NCBI GenBank assembly: GCA_000708835.1
Contig: DF237468.1
Span: 1-64,000 of the forward strand
DNA length: 64,000 bases
DNA from: Klebsormidium nitens
Taxonomy: Eukaryota > Streptophyta > Klebsormidiophyceae > Klebsormidiales > Klebsormidiaceae
Direction of reading: 5' to 3'
Within the stretch, counting starts at the first letter, position 1. Each line of letters opens with the position of its first letter. Below the pieces are notes generated by a model, which had not been told where the DNA came from, made no database searches, and was given only the letters and a program-made list of their open reading frames with translations. Position numbers and translations under genes: made by a program. Of the stretch, positions 25,350 to 37,900 are shown in pieces.

Positions 25350-27383
25350 TCAGCGCTCGCGCCACGTGTTCACCGCCCACTTCCGTGCCTCTAACGCCAG
25401 GCACGTGCACATGTGGAAAACGACTCCCCGGACAACTTCGACAGGCTCCCCGAAAAGCCACAGATGCCGCGCCCAGACGTCGTATTCGCACTTGGGGGGG
25501 AAGACGCAGTTGCACGCAGCCCACAGCAAGACGAGGAGACCCTCAGCACAGACCCCCCCCACCGCAGAGACGGTCGCAAGCTCGTGGTGTAGTTCGAGTG
25601 ACTCCTCATCGTCGGTGTCCCAGTCGAGGGGCAGCTCCTCCTCCTCGGATCTGGGCAGATTGATCGTGTTGACCGTGAGTCAGGCAGAAAGTAGTGTTGT
25701 GCTAATGACTGGACGTAATCGACGCGCGCACACGTGTTTTGCCTCCATTTTTTGAAGATCGGAACCGTTCAAGTAGGAGAATCTGCGGTCGGAGCAATCG
25801 ATTTTTTTCAATGGTTTACGGGGCATATCAAAGGGTCTAATAAGGGCAAAGGGCTGCCAATGCAAGCCGAAGGGCAGTATCTTTGCCTTATTTCTGCGCT
25901 TCGCTTGAAGAACCTTGGGATGACTTGGATCTATGTGGAAAGACATCTCATGCGTCAGAGTAGTCACGTTCTAGGGCAAGAGAGCACCGGGAGGAGCATC
26001 CTAATGTACAAGAGATATGATTCTACCAGAGAAATTTCTCACTCCTTGCAACTCTAGAGCGTGGGAAAGAGTGTCTTTTCCCGCCTTGTCGTGCCAACTT
26101 CCCGAGCAGCACGCTTTCCGTGGCACGCTATTACGCGGTGAGAAACGATACAAGCTTCTTGGTTATCGAACTTATCCAAGCCTCGAAGGAGCCCAATCCA
26201 GACTACAGAAGGAAGCCGGTCCGTACTCAACACTGCAAATCAGAGATTACGAAGAGTGAATCAGATTATCGGCCGGACTTACAGCAGGATCCTGCGCAGC
26301 AAGGTGTAATCTTGCGCCGCCTTCTTGAGAGACACCAGGTCCTGCGCGCAGGGAGTCAGCAGCGTGTATGCCCCTGCCAAGGCCAGCGCGAGCGCGTAAC
26401 CCGCGGCCGGCTCCCCGCTCGCGCGCGCGCTGTCGCCCCAGTGCGCCCACACGTTGAGCGCGCACAGCCCCACGAGCGGCGCCTCGATCAGCAGCTTGGT
26501 GGCGTAGAGAACGCGCTTCTTATTTGCGGCCAAAAGCTCCAGGGCAACGTCACTGCGGGAACGGAGTCGAAGATACGGATGGTTCTGCGTCAGCTGACTC
26601 TATTTTTTCTAAATCTGTGCTTTTTGGTCGGAAGTAAGCCATAACGTTGTTCTGCTTGAAGCACTCTGGATCCTTGCTTTAAAAGTTTGATAGACGCCAT
26701 CGACATTTGCTGTGCGGGGAAGAATAAAGGGTAAAGATGGCAGGTCTGGTAACACAGTGAGACCGCACACTGTGATTTATCCTTTCGGAAGCGAACAGTT
26801 GCGGATTCTTAGAAAAGACGAATAATTTACACTCGACTCAAGATGTTCATCTTTTCTAAGAATTGGCAACTTTTCGCGGGTTCATAGAGAATGCTCTTAA
26901 TCTCTATCTTCGTTCCGACCAAGTATTGGGGACCTCGACTTGTCCAAATGGATACTTTGAGCAGCAATCAAGAGCATGCCTCTGCGTTCCACTCGCAGCG
27001 TCCGTTGCCACCAACTCTCTAATCTCGAGATAGCTAGAGTATCCTGTTGCTCAGGTACAGAATTCAAACAATGCTACTGCAGGTGCCGAGAAAGTGGCTG
27101 AGGCCTGGTTGTTTCAAATCAAAATTGGCAATCGATGCAACGGATTAACAGAGGGGATTATTGCTTACCTGACTGCGTCTTCCTGCTGCTCTCTTGAGGA
27201 GGAGCACGTCACTATTCCGGTTCTCCATCTCTTCTGCCGCCGGGTATGAATCCTCGAAACGCGAAAAGTACCCTTCTGTGCTAGCCCATGACTTGCTCCA
27301 CGAAACTCAGACGCGCTTGCTTCCTGTAGAAAAGCGATCCAATGAACCGTGCCTGAGTACCATGGCTTGCAGGAATGAAACAG
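25350..27383 (-). CDS. Membrane-protein family array, copy 4
   Basis: Minus-strand segments: N exon ending at 27169 (open from 27383), middle exon 26283-26552, C exon 25350-25650, with the shared phase-2 GT-AG introns. The N exon is Ser/Arg-rich (TFRVSRIHTRRQKRWRTG). The middle exon reads LYATKLLIEAPLVGLCALNV plus AHWGDSARASGEP and a second hydrophobic run YALALALAGAYTLL. The C exon carries LPLDWDTDDEESLELHHE, two hydrophobic stretches and the end motif CTCLALEARKWAVNTWRER. No in-frame ATG follows the upstream stop at 27384-27386, so a further 5' exon is likely. Intron 1 contains an 87-bp hairpin (26791-26877). The function is unknown. Confidence 0.72.
26791..26877. repeat. Hairpin of 33-bp arms in intron of family copy 4
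   Basis: Bases 26791-26823 pair with 26845-26877 at about 28 of 33 positions, including a perfect ATTCTTAGAAAAGA core, around a 21-nt loop. It could be a MITE remnant or a small-RNA precursor; the sequence alone does not decide. Confidence 0.65.
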
Positions 27384-27664
27384 TCAAAGCCATTGGAGAA
27401 AGCTCCTATGTATCCTGACATATTCTCAGGTTCTCAGGCAATTTGGTCCCAGAATCTCCAAGTGAGAATTGCTCAGAGCTCGTCTTTGCTGGCAAATGTA
27501 TTGTCCTGTAGAAGATCTATAATGCACCGAATAATCGAACCAAAATGAAAACATTTTAACCTACTAGGTGTCAGGTCGGAAGAAAAGAGGAAATTTGAGA
27601 CTGACTGGCCTTGAGTACGAATTAGCACTTCTTGTAAAGACACAAAATGTCATTGAAACATCCT

Positions 27665-27767
27665 GGCCCACCGTTTGTGAAAATTTGATAGAGATTAGAA
27701 ACCTTAACTACATATGATGCATACCTTAATCTTCTAATCTCTATCGAGTTTTCACAAACGGTGGGCC
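27665..27767. repeat. Hairpin of 36-bp arms (MITE or pre-miRNA-like)
   Basis: Bases 27665-27700 and 27732-27767 are reverse complements at 34 of 36 positions (outer 19 bases GGCCCACCGTTTGTGAAAA exact) around a 31-nt loop. The size and near-perfect stem suit a small-RNA precursor or a recently inserted foldback element. No clear target-site duplication was found at its edges. Confidence 0.75.
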
Positions 27768-28086
27768 TTGGAGATTCTTTGCAGTATTATTGCTCTGGCA
27801 TGGGGATGAAGGTGACTCCCACTATTTCCTAATTTTCAGATTCGATGCTCTGGGTTAAGGGATTCTGATTTTGTACACTGCATTAAAAGCTCTCCTCAAG
27901 ATGATCATCCTAACAGATCTACAAAGCATGCACGATTGAGTTCCGTCGCCCGCTGCAGATCCAAAAGCCATCTCGAGAACCAGCAAGCTGGTTGTATTGT
28001 GCTTCAGATGACGAATTAGCACACTTTTTCAGTCGAAGAAACGTGCATGGTAAACCAAAGGACTTACCAAAACTCTTGTATCAAGC

Positions 28087-28213
28087 CTCTGCTCTCTCTT
28101 TGAGAAGCTCAAGCTGCTGAGGGAGCTCATAGGTGCGCAACAACGAGACACGCTTGCCATACTCCTCGGCACCCACACTCCGCTCAAACTCCACTACTTT
28201 CACAGCCTTCGAC
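28087..28213 (-). CDS. Possible terminal exon of an unknown gene
   Basis: On the minus strand a TTGCAG acceptor is followed by a protein-like frame (SKAVKVVEFERSVGAEEYGK, then LLRTYELPQQLELLKERAEA) ending in TGA near 28087. A second protein-like stretch lies upstream at about 28390-28590 (VVRVSSGHPGTLVREAHEVL), but I could not join the two by a phase-consistent GT-AG intron. It may be a small unrecognised gene or a relic. Confidence 0.3.
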
Positions 28214-29131
28214 CTGCAACTCTCTCAAATTGGATTAGCTGACGGAGAATAACTGAAGACATGAAAGCCTATGATGCTTTCGGTTGGAGTCCACACCGGC
28301 AGCAACAAAACGTAGGCCGCTCCGTCTTCGGACAAGCAGATCTGACCAGAAGATACAACTGCAGCTGCGTGCTGACCCTGATCTCCCCTGCTCTCCTAAA
28401 AGTGCCTCCCCAGAACCTCATGCGCTTCGCGGACAAGAGTTCCTGGATGCCCAGAAGAAACACGCACTACGTTGTTGAAGGCTTTGGCAGGTGCAAGAGG
28501 CGCCCTGATCAATGGACTCGGTTTGCGCGCGCGCCGGCACGAGTCGTCGCGCTGTTGCTCTGCCTGCATCAGTCTTGTGACTTCTCGGTTTTGTCAAACA
28601 TATCTTGACACTATGCGCGTAAGGCAGACTTGCTCGGTCTAGTCTGCCTGCAAATGCTACGACATGCATGCGCGTCTCCATAACTCATGAGCCCCTCTCG
28701 AACGAGTGGATAATCAAAGACCGAGTGTCAAGCCACGATTAACGGCAAGTTCCTTTGATTGGCTCCCACATCTTGGTGTATCTGTGCAAATTGTGCATGA
28801 GTCATGACGATCTCCGTCTCACAAAGAATCGCAGGCGAGCACGTTTCAAAGCCAACCGTCACTTTATACAAAACTCGCGTTGCATTGTTGCCCATTTGCG
28901 CAGCTCAATTTCACACAGGCGCCGCAAATTGTTCGAAGTGAAGTTTGCCCTTTGGGCTGCGTATAACAGAACGGGTTGATCACTGCCTTCCCTCAAAACG
29001 ACTTTACTTGACCGTATGTAAAACTTGGAGGCGAGGTCAACTTTGACCTTCTGTCCGTAACATGCCTATCACGAAGCATCATCAAATGGTCTAGATAGAG
29101 CACCGGACGTTCGCAGCCTCGCCGGTCGCCT

Positions 29132-32100
29132 TCACCTCATTCCAAAGCCCTCCCACACGTCCGACTGCACAATAATCTCCAGCTGTTTGCGCATAGCGTA
29201 TAAGGACTTATACTCGGGAAGAACCAGCTGATAGAAGCACGTATGGGCTGTCGGCAGCCCGTCTTGCGTGCCGCCTTTCCAAATGTGAAACTTAGACGGC
29301 AGCGCCGCGAATCCCGCCGGCGGCAGAAACTCCACGGAAGTGGCGAAGAAGAGAAGACGCCGGCGCTGTGGCGGAGTAAAGCCCTCGACGCACTGCCAGA
29401 ACCACGTGACGTGGCGACACGTGGGCAATAAGTCGTGGTACTCGGTGTGCTTCTGCCAGTCGGCGATGGACAGGTCCTCCAGGTCCCCATCGAGCGGCCA
29501 CCCAAAATTCTGGAGAGCGGATGACAGTTTTCGTGAGTAAGGCATATCCAGGACTGCTCTCGACGCCTCCGCCTTTCAAATGGTTCCTTCTCACACTGTT
29601 TCCGTACTTGGACACTCGGTTGATTGAAACCATAAGGAGTTCAGACCGTCATGCAAAGGGGGAGCGGAGATGCAATGAGTGTACTGAGGTTTTCAATCGT
29701 TTCCTTCGGCTGCAAAGATTCTGCGTTCTTAGGCGCTCGTTCATAGGAGCACGTCCAGACAAAGTTTATGTACTCAAACACGCTTCGCTTCTCATCGATA
29801 CGATGAGAAGTGACAAGCGAGATAATTTCAGTGTTGGAACAAGAATAGTTAGCCTGCACCATCAGTGCTTGCAGATCTTATCAATGGTACTGAATGATAC
29901 TTAACTTAAAACAAGCTCGCACAGATCGACATGAATGCGGAGGTCCATCGCCTTGACGCATTGGCAGCTGAACTCATCCGATCGAGGACAAAATTACAAA
30001 AATATTGAAGAAGTGGGCTGAACATTAGTGGAGGAATTACACGAGAAACAGATATAGGAGAAAAAGACCTTACGCAAACGAGTTAAGCAGGGACCGATTC
30101 ACTCATGCCCAGCACACCCCCGCCCTTGTCTAGCACAATATAGTCCCTTTTTCAGAGTCTGATTATTCCAGCCCACTTGAAGCCACCACTCAGAGGGAAC
30201 CCACTCACCCCCCCGTTCAACGGCAGCAGAAACTCCCGCAGCGTCACTCCCTCTCTCAGCACGTCTCCAAGGCCCCCCGCCAGCGCGGCCGCCTGCTTCT
30301 CCACCGGGGTTACCAGCTGGGTTACGACCTTGCGCGCCACAAACCCCTCCCGGTTAGCGGCCGTAACTACGACGTCGCGGCCGCCTTCGCACAGCGGAAC
30401 CTCCTCGGGCGCACCCAGCCGCCGCTCGACGGTGCACACGAAGGGGAGGCTCGCGGCCGCCAGCTGCAGAAGAGACCAAAGCATGAGGGTGGAAGTCAGG
30501 AGTAGTAAGCGGCAAAGGTAAGAATTACCACCCTGGGACGGGCGGGGTTAAGTTTGGCGGTCTCAGTTCAGTACTTCAACTTCACTGCTTTGCTTGGTGT
30601 TTCTGAAACTTACTCATCCTGAATCCAAAAGTTGAGGCAAAAAAGCAAGATTGAGCCTGTTCTGATCAGAACCTTCTTCCGTTCTGCCAACTGCGTTGTA
30701 GTTCGCGATGGGTGCTTTCCTTTCTTTTGGGTTCTCATTCTCACATGACGCTTGAAGGTTGCAATATCGTGAATACCAAACGTTCTAAGCTCAACGATGT
30801 GGACCGCACAAGGGGCTTGTTACCTTATGCTGCGGAAAGCGCGATCGCGGGCTTCAAAACAAAATTCTTTTCTTTGCAAAAAGGTTTCAAAGCTCCGATC
30901 TGCAGGCCTGAATACCAAGATAGCTTATACAATGCTCCTTTCGCAGTCCGTTCCCGAGTTCTCGCTTCTTTCAATTGTCGTCTCCTCTCACGAGTCGTAC
31001 TGAAGCGACCACATCAAGGGACGTACAGAGATAGCGCAGGTAGAAAGGCGTGACGACGACAAACCAGAAGAGCGGACTGAACACAAGCAACCAGATCCAT
31101 CAAGTCCATCAAGATCTCTGTTTGCTTCAATAGCGATGGGAGGCATCTTGCATGAGAAGCGAGAGACGTCAAAAAGTTCCCAACATTGCGAACACGTAGG
31201 CCGTCTTTCAAAAGTTGAATGTGCTCCTTCCTCAGATAAGCCTCTCACCTCCGCATCGTCCATCTCCAGCAGCCGCGAGCAGCTCGCGTACAGTTCGGGG
31301 TCCGCGTCCTGGACGCTTCTTAGCAGCGTCCGAGCGTCCGCATCCTCCAACGGGCCCAGGAGCACAGCGCATAGGATCGATGAAAAGCGGACGCCCAGCG
31401 GCGTGCCGTTGGCCATGGCCAGTCCGAGGAGGCGTCCGCAGAGCGCGAAGTGCGCGAGGTGTCCGGGGTTGATGTCGGACGCGGGGTTTATGTGGAAGCG
31501 GCGGCGGTCGCGCGGGGAGGGCGCGAAGAGCGCGGCCGCGGGGTCGAAGAGGGCGCGGCTGACCTGGCGGGGGAAGAGATCCTGCGAGTCTTCTGAGCCG
31601 ATCTTGTGCGCCGGCAATACCAAGACGAGATGTGGATACAATCGATTCGCTAATGGGGATAGAAGCGAACCCTTTGGCGACTATTTCTAAACGGTAAGGA
31701 ATAAAGAGGTCGGACTACGGTCTCGTGTAGGCAAGAGGGGCGAAAGTGAGTGAGGGCTGGGGGCTATTGGTCATAAGAATGGTGTGAGACGGGGGCTTAG
31801 CATTTTGAGGAAGATTAAGAGGGAAAGAAGGATGGAAGTGAAAACGATGGGAAGTAAGACAGGGTCTTGCAGCAGATTGGGCGACGGATTCGAGAATCCA
31901 AAAGTATCCGAAGATCCTCAATACTTTCGAAGTGAACACAAGTAGACGATTGTTTAGAAACACGCACACAACAGTGTCGAGTATTCTTCTTGTTAGCCAT
32001 CCATAGAGACAAGAGTTGCAAACACAACCCGAGCTCCTCACCTTATAAGAGGTCATCGGGAGTGCTGGCTGTGATTCCGGATGCAAACACGACGGGCAAA

Positions 32101-34563
32101 CCATCTGAACCACCGTTGCAAAATCACGCAAAAACGTAGAAACGTTGCGAATGATAAACGTCAGCCAGGTCTGGGGGAAGTGCTTCTCTGGCCAGTTTTC
32201 AAATTGGTTCACGATCCAAATCAGACAAGCACATTCTCGAGTCCTCACCAAAGTGAAGAACTCGCGCAGAAGCCCCGGGCCCGCCCCGTCCTCCTCTTCA
32301 AAATGCACCGTCAGCCCGCCGGCCAGCCGCTCCTTTGGGACGTCCGCCAACTGCTCCAGAGCGTCCGAAAGCAGTCCGGGGCCCCGCGCGACTGCCACGT
32401 GGAACGGAGTGTCGTCCGTTCTCGCCACGCAGAACCGCACCCACTGCTGCTGTGTCTGCGGCGCAAGTTTCGGTGCGAAGGAGGGGACAGCGCAAAGCGC
32501 CTGGAGAAGAGTGGGTTCGCTGGCGCGTGCGTGTAAGCTATTGGCTTCGCATAAGCTATCGGCCTGCAAGGCGCCGGCGGTCGCGAGGTCGAGGCGTATG
32601 AGCTGGTCGACGAGCGCTCCCCGGGACTCGAGAAATAATACGAAGCGGTTTTCAAGGAGGGGCGTGATGGCGACCATTGCAGCTAGCGCGCAGAGCAGAG
32701 CGGTCGCCGGACGGGCGTTCGTCTCGGAACAAACGGTTGAATCCAACGCAGGGATGCTTCAGCGCCGACGTAAATGTGCTCCGCCAACGGGCGCCCCGGG
32801 CTGACGAAGGGCCGTATCTCAGCGACAGCTTCTTCCAAAATGTCCTTGCCAATTTTGGGTCCAAGAGATTGTAAGAACGCGCAGCAAGCACGCAAAGCGT
32901 CAGCCGCGGGATACGGCCCCAGTCCGTTGCTCTTTGTCACCACTGGGGCTGTTGCCTGGGGTGGTTCCCTTTTCCAAGTCAACTTCCTGAAAACAAACCA
33001 GCCCTTTTTCTTGGGGGCCGGGGGCTGCTCCGGCGTCGGAGACTCGAGGGACAGCTGGTTTCGGACGGTCCGAATGAGGGTGCAAAACAATTGGACGGCG
33101 ATCCTGTTGCTGGCGTCCGAATGCTGACCGTGGGAAAGCACGCGGCGCAGAGCGGCCGTCAGGAGGGATGCGTTTTCGGACAAATTGATTCGGACACCAG
33201 GGGCGGCCAAATCCTTCCAAAAGCGTCCGACAGCATCCGAATGCCCGTGGCTTAGCAGGGGCGGCTCCTGGAGTGACCAGAAGAGAGGTCCTGCCACGTG
33301 GAAGACTGTGGACCGCAGGCCGGAGGCGCAGCTTTGCAGAATGTGGATGATGCACTGCTGTACGGCGATCACACTGCGAGCAACAGAGCGCCGTCAGATG
33401 AAACTCAGAAAATAAGACAGGAAATGGATAAGCTTTGACTTTCACAGAAAGCTCAACCGAAGGAAATACCTGCTCCGCACCCTTACCCACCCCAAACATA
33501 ACCCTGTTCGTCCCAGTGCGGTTACCGTATCCTGATATTCTCTGCTGGCAACCAGCACATAGCTTAAAACACATGCATCATAACCTGGTTCCTCAGAACT
33601 GCAAGCCTTTGAACACATCTAACATTCACACATTGTTTGGTCCTCGCATACATTCATCTTATTCTGAGACCACAGCGAGTCAAAAAGGATCCCCTTCCCC
33701 ATTCGAAGACTTGGCCACCTCAGTTTCCAAGCCAGTCTGTAGAATGAGACATGCACAGGCTAGAACAGCTGTGGTCTGTTCGGCGCAACAAAATTCTCCC
33801 ATCATTGAACAACACGTCCAGTGGATTAACCCCATGGCTCGCTTGAGCAAAGAAAGGAAGATGAATAAATATAGGGGGAAGACCTTGTTCAAAGGGCCAA
33901 TACTTGTGAACAAGCTTGCCTTGCTCTCGCTCACCTCGCCTCTGGATGCTTCACAGTGTGTCCCAAAACGCACCCCGCCAGCTGGGCTACCCCCCCTTCC
34001 TCGAGCATGATCTGCCCCAAGAGTTGCTGCTCGCTTGCAATGCATTCCTTGTTCACAGTTTCAAGAAAGTCTTTGAGCCACTTTGGCAGCTCGGACATTT
34101 CAGCTTTGCCCCCCGCGAGCGCATCTTTGCAGCAGTCACGGACTCGTCGGAACAGCTCGAAAGCTCGCTGCCAGCCTTTGCTTCTCCAGTTCCGGAGGCA
34201 TCCGGTCAAATGCAGAGTGTCCAGATTTTGGACACCACTTTGCTCCAGAGTTCGTTCCAACGGCACAAGCCTGTTTTTATACTTGACCTGCACCTGGCAG
34301 ACCACCGAGCGGGGCTCGTCGTGCAGCGCTGTTCTGATGACGTCAGTGATGCAGATTTTGGGGTCCATACGCAGCACACGGGTCGCGCCGTCGAGGTTTT
34401 TGACGAAGAATTGCAGGACTTGCACACTTGGATTGCCAGACGTCATTTGGCCGGCCATGTCCGCATGCGGTGCGACGACGTGCTCGCAGCGGCCGCGGCT
34501 CCTTGCAAGAGCGAAAGCAAAGCCAGCACTCCCCTTCAGCTCATGTGCGGGGTTCCAAATCAC
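29132..34563 (-). CDS. UPL5: HECT-type E3 ubiquitin ligase, UPL5-like, six exons
   Basis: HECT ligases take ubiquitin from an E2 onto a catalytic cysteine and pass it to a substrate. Proposed minus-strand exons: 33935-34563, 32748-33373, 32249-32682, 31249-31563, 30209-30463 and 29132-29509; total 2637 nt, 878 aa, near the plant UPL5 size (873 aa). Exon 1 has a ubiquitin-like domain (VQVLQFFVKNLDGATRVLRM to LDTLHLTG). The HECT domain starts in exon 3 (LTVHFEEEDGAGPGLLREFF), continues through exon 4 (ALFDPAAALFAP, HLAHFALCGRLLGLAM) and exon 5, and ends with LPTAHTCFYQL, whose Cys is the catalytic residue, and a C-terminal EGFGMR. The exon 2/3 junction is the weak point: the frame changes near 32700-32760, and I bridge it with a 65-nt GT-AG intron (32683-32747). 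A start at 34458 (MAGQM) is an alternative. Confidence 0.9.
33466..33527 (+). repeat. Dispersed short intronic element, copy b
   Basis: Matches the core of the element at 10008 (ATACCTGCTCCGCACCCTTA, then CCCACCCCAAACATAACCCT). It lies in UPL5 intron 1, antisense to that gene. Confidence 0.65.
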
Positions 34564-34973
34564 GTCTGGACTCTTTGTGATCTACCTTCAACTTGAAGAT
34601 CAAGACGTGACTATGTACTGAATCAGGCTACTGCTGGTGTTTGTTCAAAAACCCTGTTCACTCTTTCTCCCTGGGTGATCCCCCAGTGTGATTCCTTCCG
34701 GTGAGATCATGCGATGTGAACCGTCCGATTCAATCCCAAAACCCTCAACCCCCGGGCCCGGTGCCGACCGGACTCCCCGCGAACGTCGAGTCCGAGTCGA
34801 GGCTAGCTGCCGCGCACGCGCGCGGCAGCCGGCCGCTATATCCCTTTCAAACCCCTAGTAACGGTTTGAATATTCTGATATTCCGTGACGCCTGAACTTG
34901 AACGATTGAAGCGGAAAGTTGATTAAAGATTCAGAAGATTTCTACTGAAGGACGCTATTCGTCTTCCGCTGCC
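34564..34973. promoter_or_regulatory. Divergent promoter region between UPL5 and PNPase
   Basis: Only 410 bp separate the two start codons, which point away from each other, so a shared bidirectional promoter is likely. It includes a perfect 10-bp-stem hairpin at 34806-34829 (GCTGCCGCGC, 4-base loop, GCGCGGCAGC). Confidence 0.55.
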
Positions 34974-37900
34974 ATGGCCTCGGCGCAGGCCCGGCGGCGT
35001 TGCCTGGCGCTGGTGGCACATGTTTGGGGACGGCCAGGGGCCGTTGCCGAGGCGGGGCGACTCAGCCACGGCGCACGGCAATCGCACAAAGCCCTGAGCG
35101 GTTCATTGCGCCGGGACCCTTTTACGGTGAGCAAACAAAGTCTCCTGGGGATTACATAGAGCTGAGCAAGCTCAAGCGCAAGTGCACCACCGTTTTGATT
35201 GCCACCTGTCGTACTTCTGATTTTGGAGACCGGGCTTTGTGTCTTTTCGTGCGGATCTGGAATGCTGCAACTGTGGGCGGGTTTGAGGTTCCATCTCTTG
35301 CGCAGGATGGGCTCGGTCAGTTTCATACGAGGGGCTTCGCGAGCGTTTCGGCGCAACCCACCGGGGAGCCAGAGGCGGCTGAGACCCCGGTGGGGCGACA
35401 GTACCCAGGTATGTGCATGAGGGCGCCTCGGCTAGGTCCACCTAATACCTGTTTCCTCAGAGGTCTGGTTAGCCGCGCTTATGATAGATCTCGCTGAATC
35501 TGGCGGAATCAGGCTGGGTAGAGCATTTATGCAGACAATTGACGCCGTTGGGAGTTGCTTTTTGACAATGGTGGTATGGTAGTGGTAATGACCGTTTGCA
35601 AGTAATAGATCGGTCTCAGTGAAGTTGGTTGCTTTGCCGTTCTTCAGATGGCACCACCTTTTCTTCATTTGCATAGTCATGATTATTTTTGTCATCAGGG
35701 TCTGAAATGCCGTGGCCAGTAGTTCTTCCTTAACTCACCGTGCGCATGCTTCACAAAGTACTCTTTTGTTGTTCTCTTAAAAAGAACAATCCACCAAGAA
35801 TTGCCCAAGTTTATGATAAAAAGCACGAGAGAATGGCAAAAACCAACCAACCCTTAATCATATGGTACTCACCACTCTGGACCTTATTCAAGGGGTATAC
35901 AGCCTTATAAGTTGAAACTCTTTTGCACCACCGCACCATCAAGTGCACGACCGATAATCGCCCCCTATTTCCACCCCGAGGAGCACTTTTTTGCAAGCCG
36001 CCGGGCAGTTAAAATGGGGATGGCGCCCGGCAAGAGTGGTGCCTTCGTCTCAAACATGCACTATTCTACTCCTTGGCAACCGCGTTACATCGTTCTGATG
36101 ACTCAAACACGACCTCCTCATCATCCTGACCCGACTCTTCCCTTGGAGTTCTTTCTTCCTCAGCCGTTGGGCAGTCGTTCAAAGAGACGGCGCCAATCGA
36201 GGGCGGCAGTCTCACTTTGGAGACGGGCAAGCTGGCGCGCTTGGCGGACGCAGCGGTGGTGGTTGGTTTCAATGAAACTAAAGTGCTGTGCACAGCGATT
36301 GCAAGCAGACGCATGGATTCTGCCCAGTCGTTTCTTCCGCTCACGGTGAGTCCTAGAAGGCAGACTTTTCTAGAATAGATCTAGTAAGCTCAAGTTATAG
36401 TAAGAACAAGCTAACAAATGAACACCCGTTCCGCACTTGTACCCACCCTAACCTCCATACCAACCCTACCCGTCCCAGTACTAAAACTAGAGCTTACCAT
36501 GATCATTCTGGAGAACGATCTAAAACGCTGCTCATCTCAACGAGATCTGCAGGTAGCACAACGACATGATAGTCTCCCTTCATGATGGGCACAAAAGTCA
36601 TGGGTGGGGAGATTTAAAAGCTGTCTCTCGAACGATATCAAAGCGCCCCGGTTTGACAAGAAGTGCTCGCCAGAGCCGAACGAAGGAACACTGTGCTCGT
36701 CAGACACGAAGAACTGTTGTCAAGACCACAGAATCTCTCTTTCTGAGGGGACTGAGGAGCTCTACTGACACATCAACAAAAGCCAGTTTTGAGTGACTAC
36801 TCTATGTGTGTCAAGGGTGGGCTTTGGCACTGCTTGACATTTGATCGCGGGAGTAAAGCCTGTGCGCCTGCATAGCGTCAACTCACAAGATGGAGTAAAG
36901 AATGAAAGATTCTAGATCCTTAAGGTTCTGCGTGACAGCCGTCATGAAGATGCAGAGGGCGACAACGCCCGAGCTGGTGTGCACAGATCAGCGCAAGACT
37001 CTGCGCTAATCATTCATATTGCGTTATGAAGTAACGGCTCGCTGACCCACTTTTGGCAGGTTGACTACCGGGAGAAGGACTACGCCCAAGGCAAGATTCC
37101 GGGGGGCTATTTCCGCAGGGAGGGTGCCCCCCAGACGCGGGAGCTCCTGTGCAGCCGGCTGATCGACCGGGCGATGCGGCCGCTCTTCCCTGAGGGCTTC
37201 TACTGCGAAACGCAGGTGAGATTGCCACGAGATCGTTTGTCCTCTTCGCTCTTTCGAGCTTCCCTTTTGTTTGCGGGTAAATCGGGATGCGTCTGATCAG
37301 TGTCCAAGTCAAACTCGACGGCAACAGTTAAGCGGGTCAGCGAGGGATTAGACGAAGACTCCAGGGTGGGGTGATACTGTACCGGTGGTGGGCCGACAGT
37401 ATAGACCAATCTTCCGTCCTGACATACGCAACGGTGGTGCTATTAATCAGTTGAGCGATCCCTGCAACAGGATCCAGTGGACAATTAAGAGCACTTGAAC
37501 CCTTGCAAAGCGCCTTAAAGTCGTCACCGCCAAATGAAAATAGTAAATGTACAAGGTTTACTCGCTAGGAGGACGAGAAGATGCTTATCACCAACAATGA
37601 CGTCAGCACATTATGAGTCGCTGAAACTGACGGCCGACACGTTACGTCGCAGCTGCTGGCCAACGTGCTCAGTTTGGACGGCTCCCAAGATCCGGACGTC
37701 CTCGCGATCAACGGCGCGTCCGCCGCTCTCACCATTTCGGACATCCCCTGGAACGGGCCCGTCGGGGCGGTCCGAATCGCGCGCATCAACGGCCGGTTAG
37801 TGGTTAACCCGGGGTTAGAGGACTGGGGCAAAACGGATCTGAGCTTGGTTTATGCGGGCACAGAGCGGGATTGCGTGATGATGGACGTGCAAGCGAAGGA

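Noticed and set aside
32145-34621. Several plus-strand ORFs of 117-226 aa over UPL5
   Set aside because: The minus strand carries the HECT and ubiquitin-like domains with fitting splice sites; the plus frames are antisense shadows.
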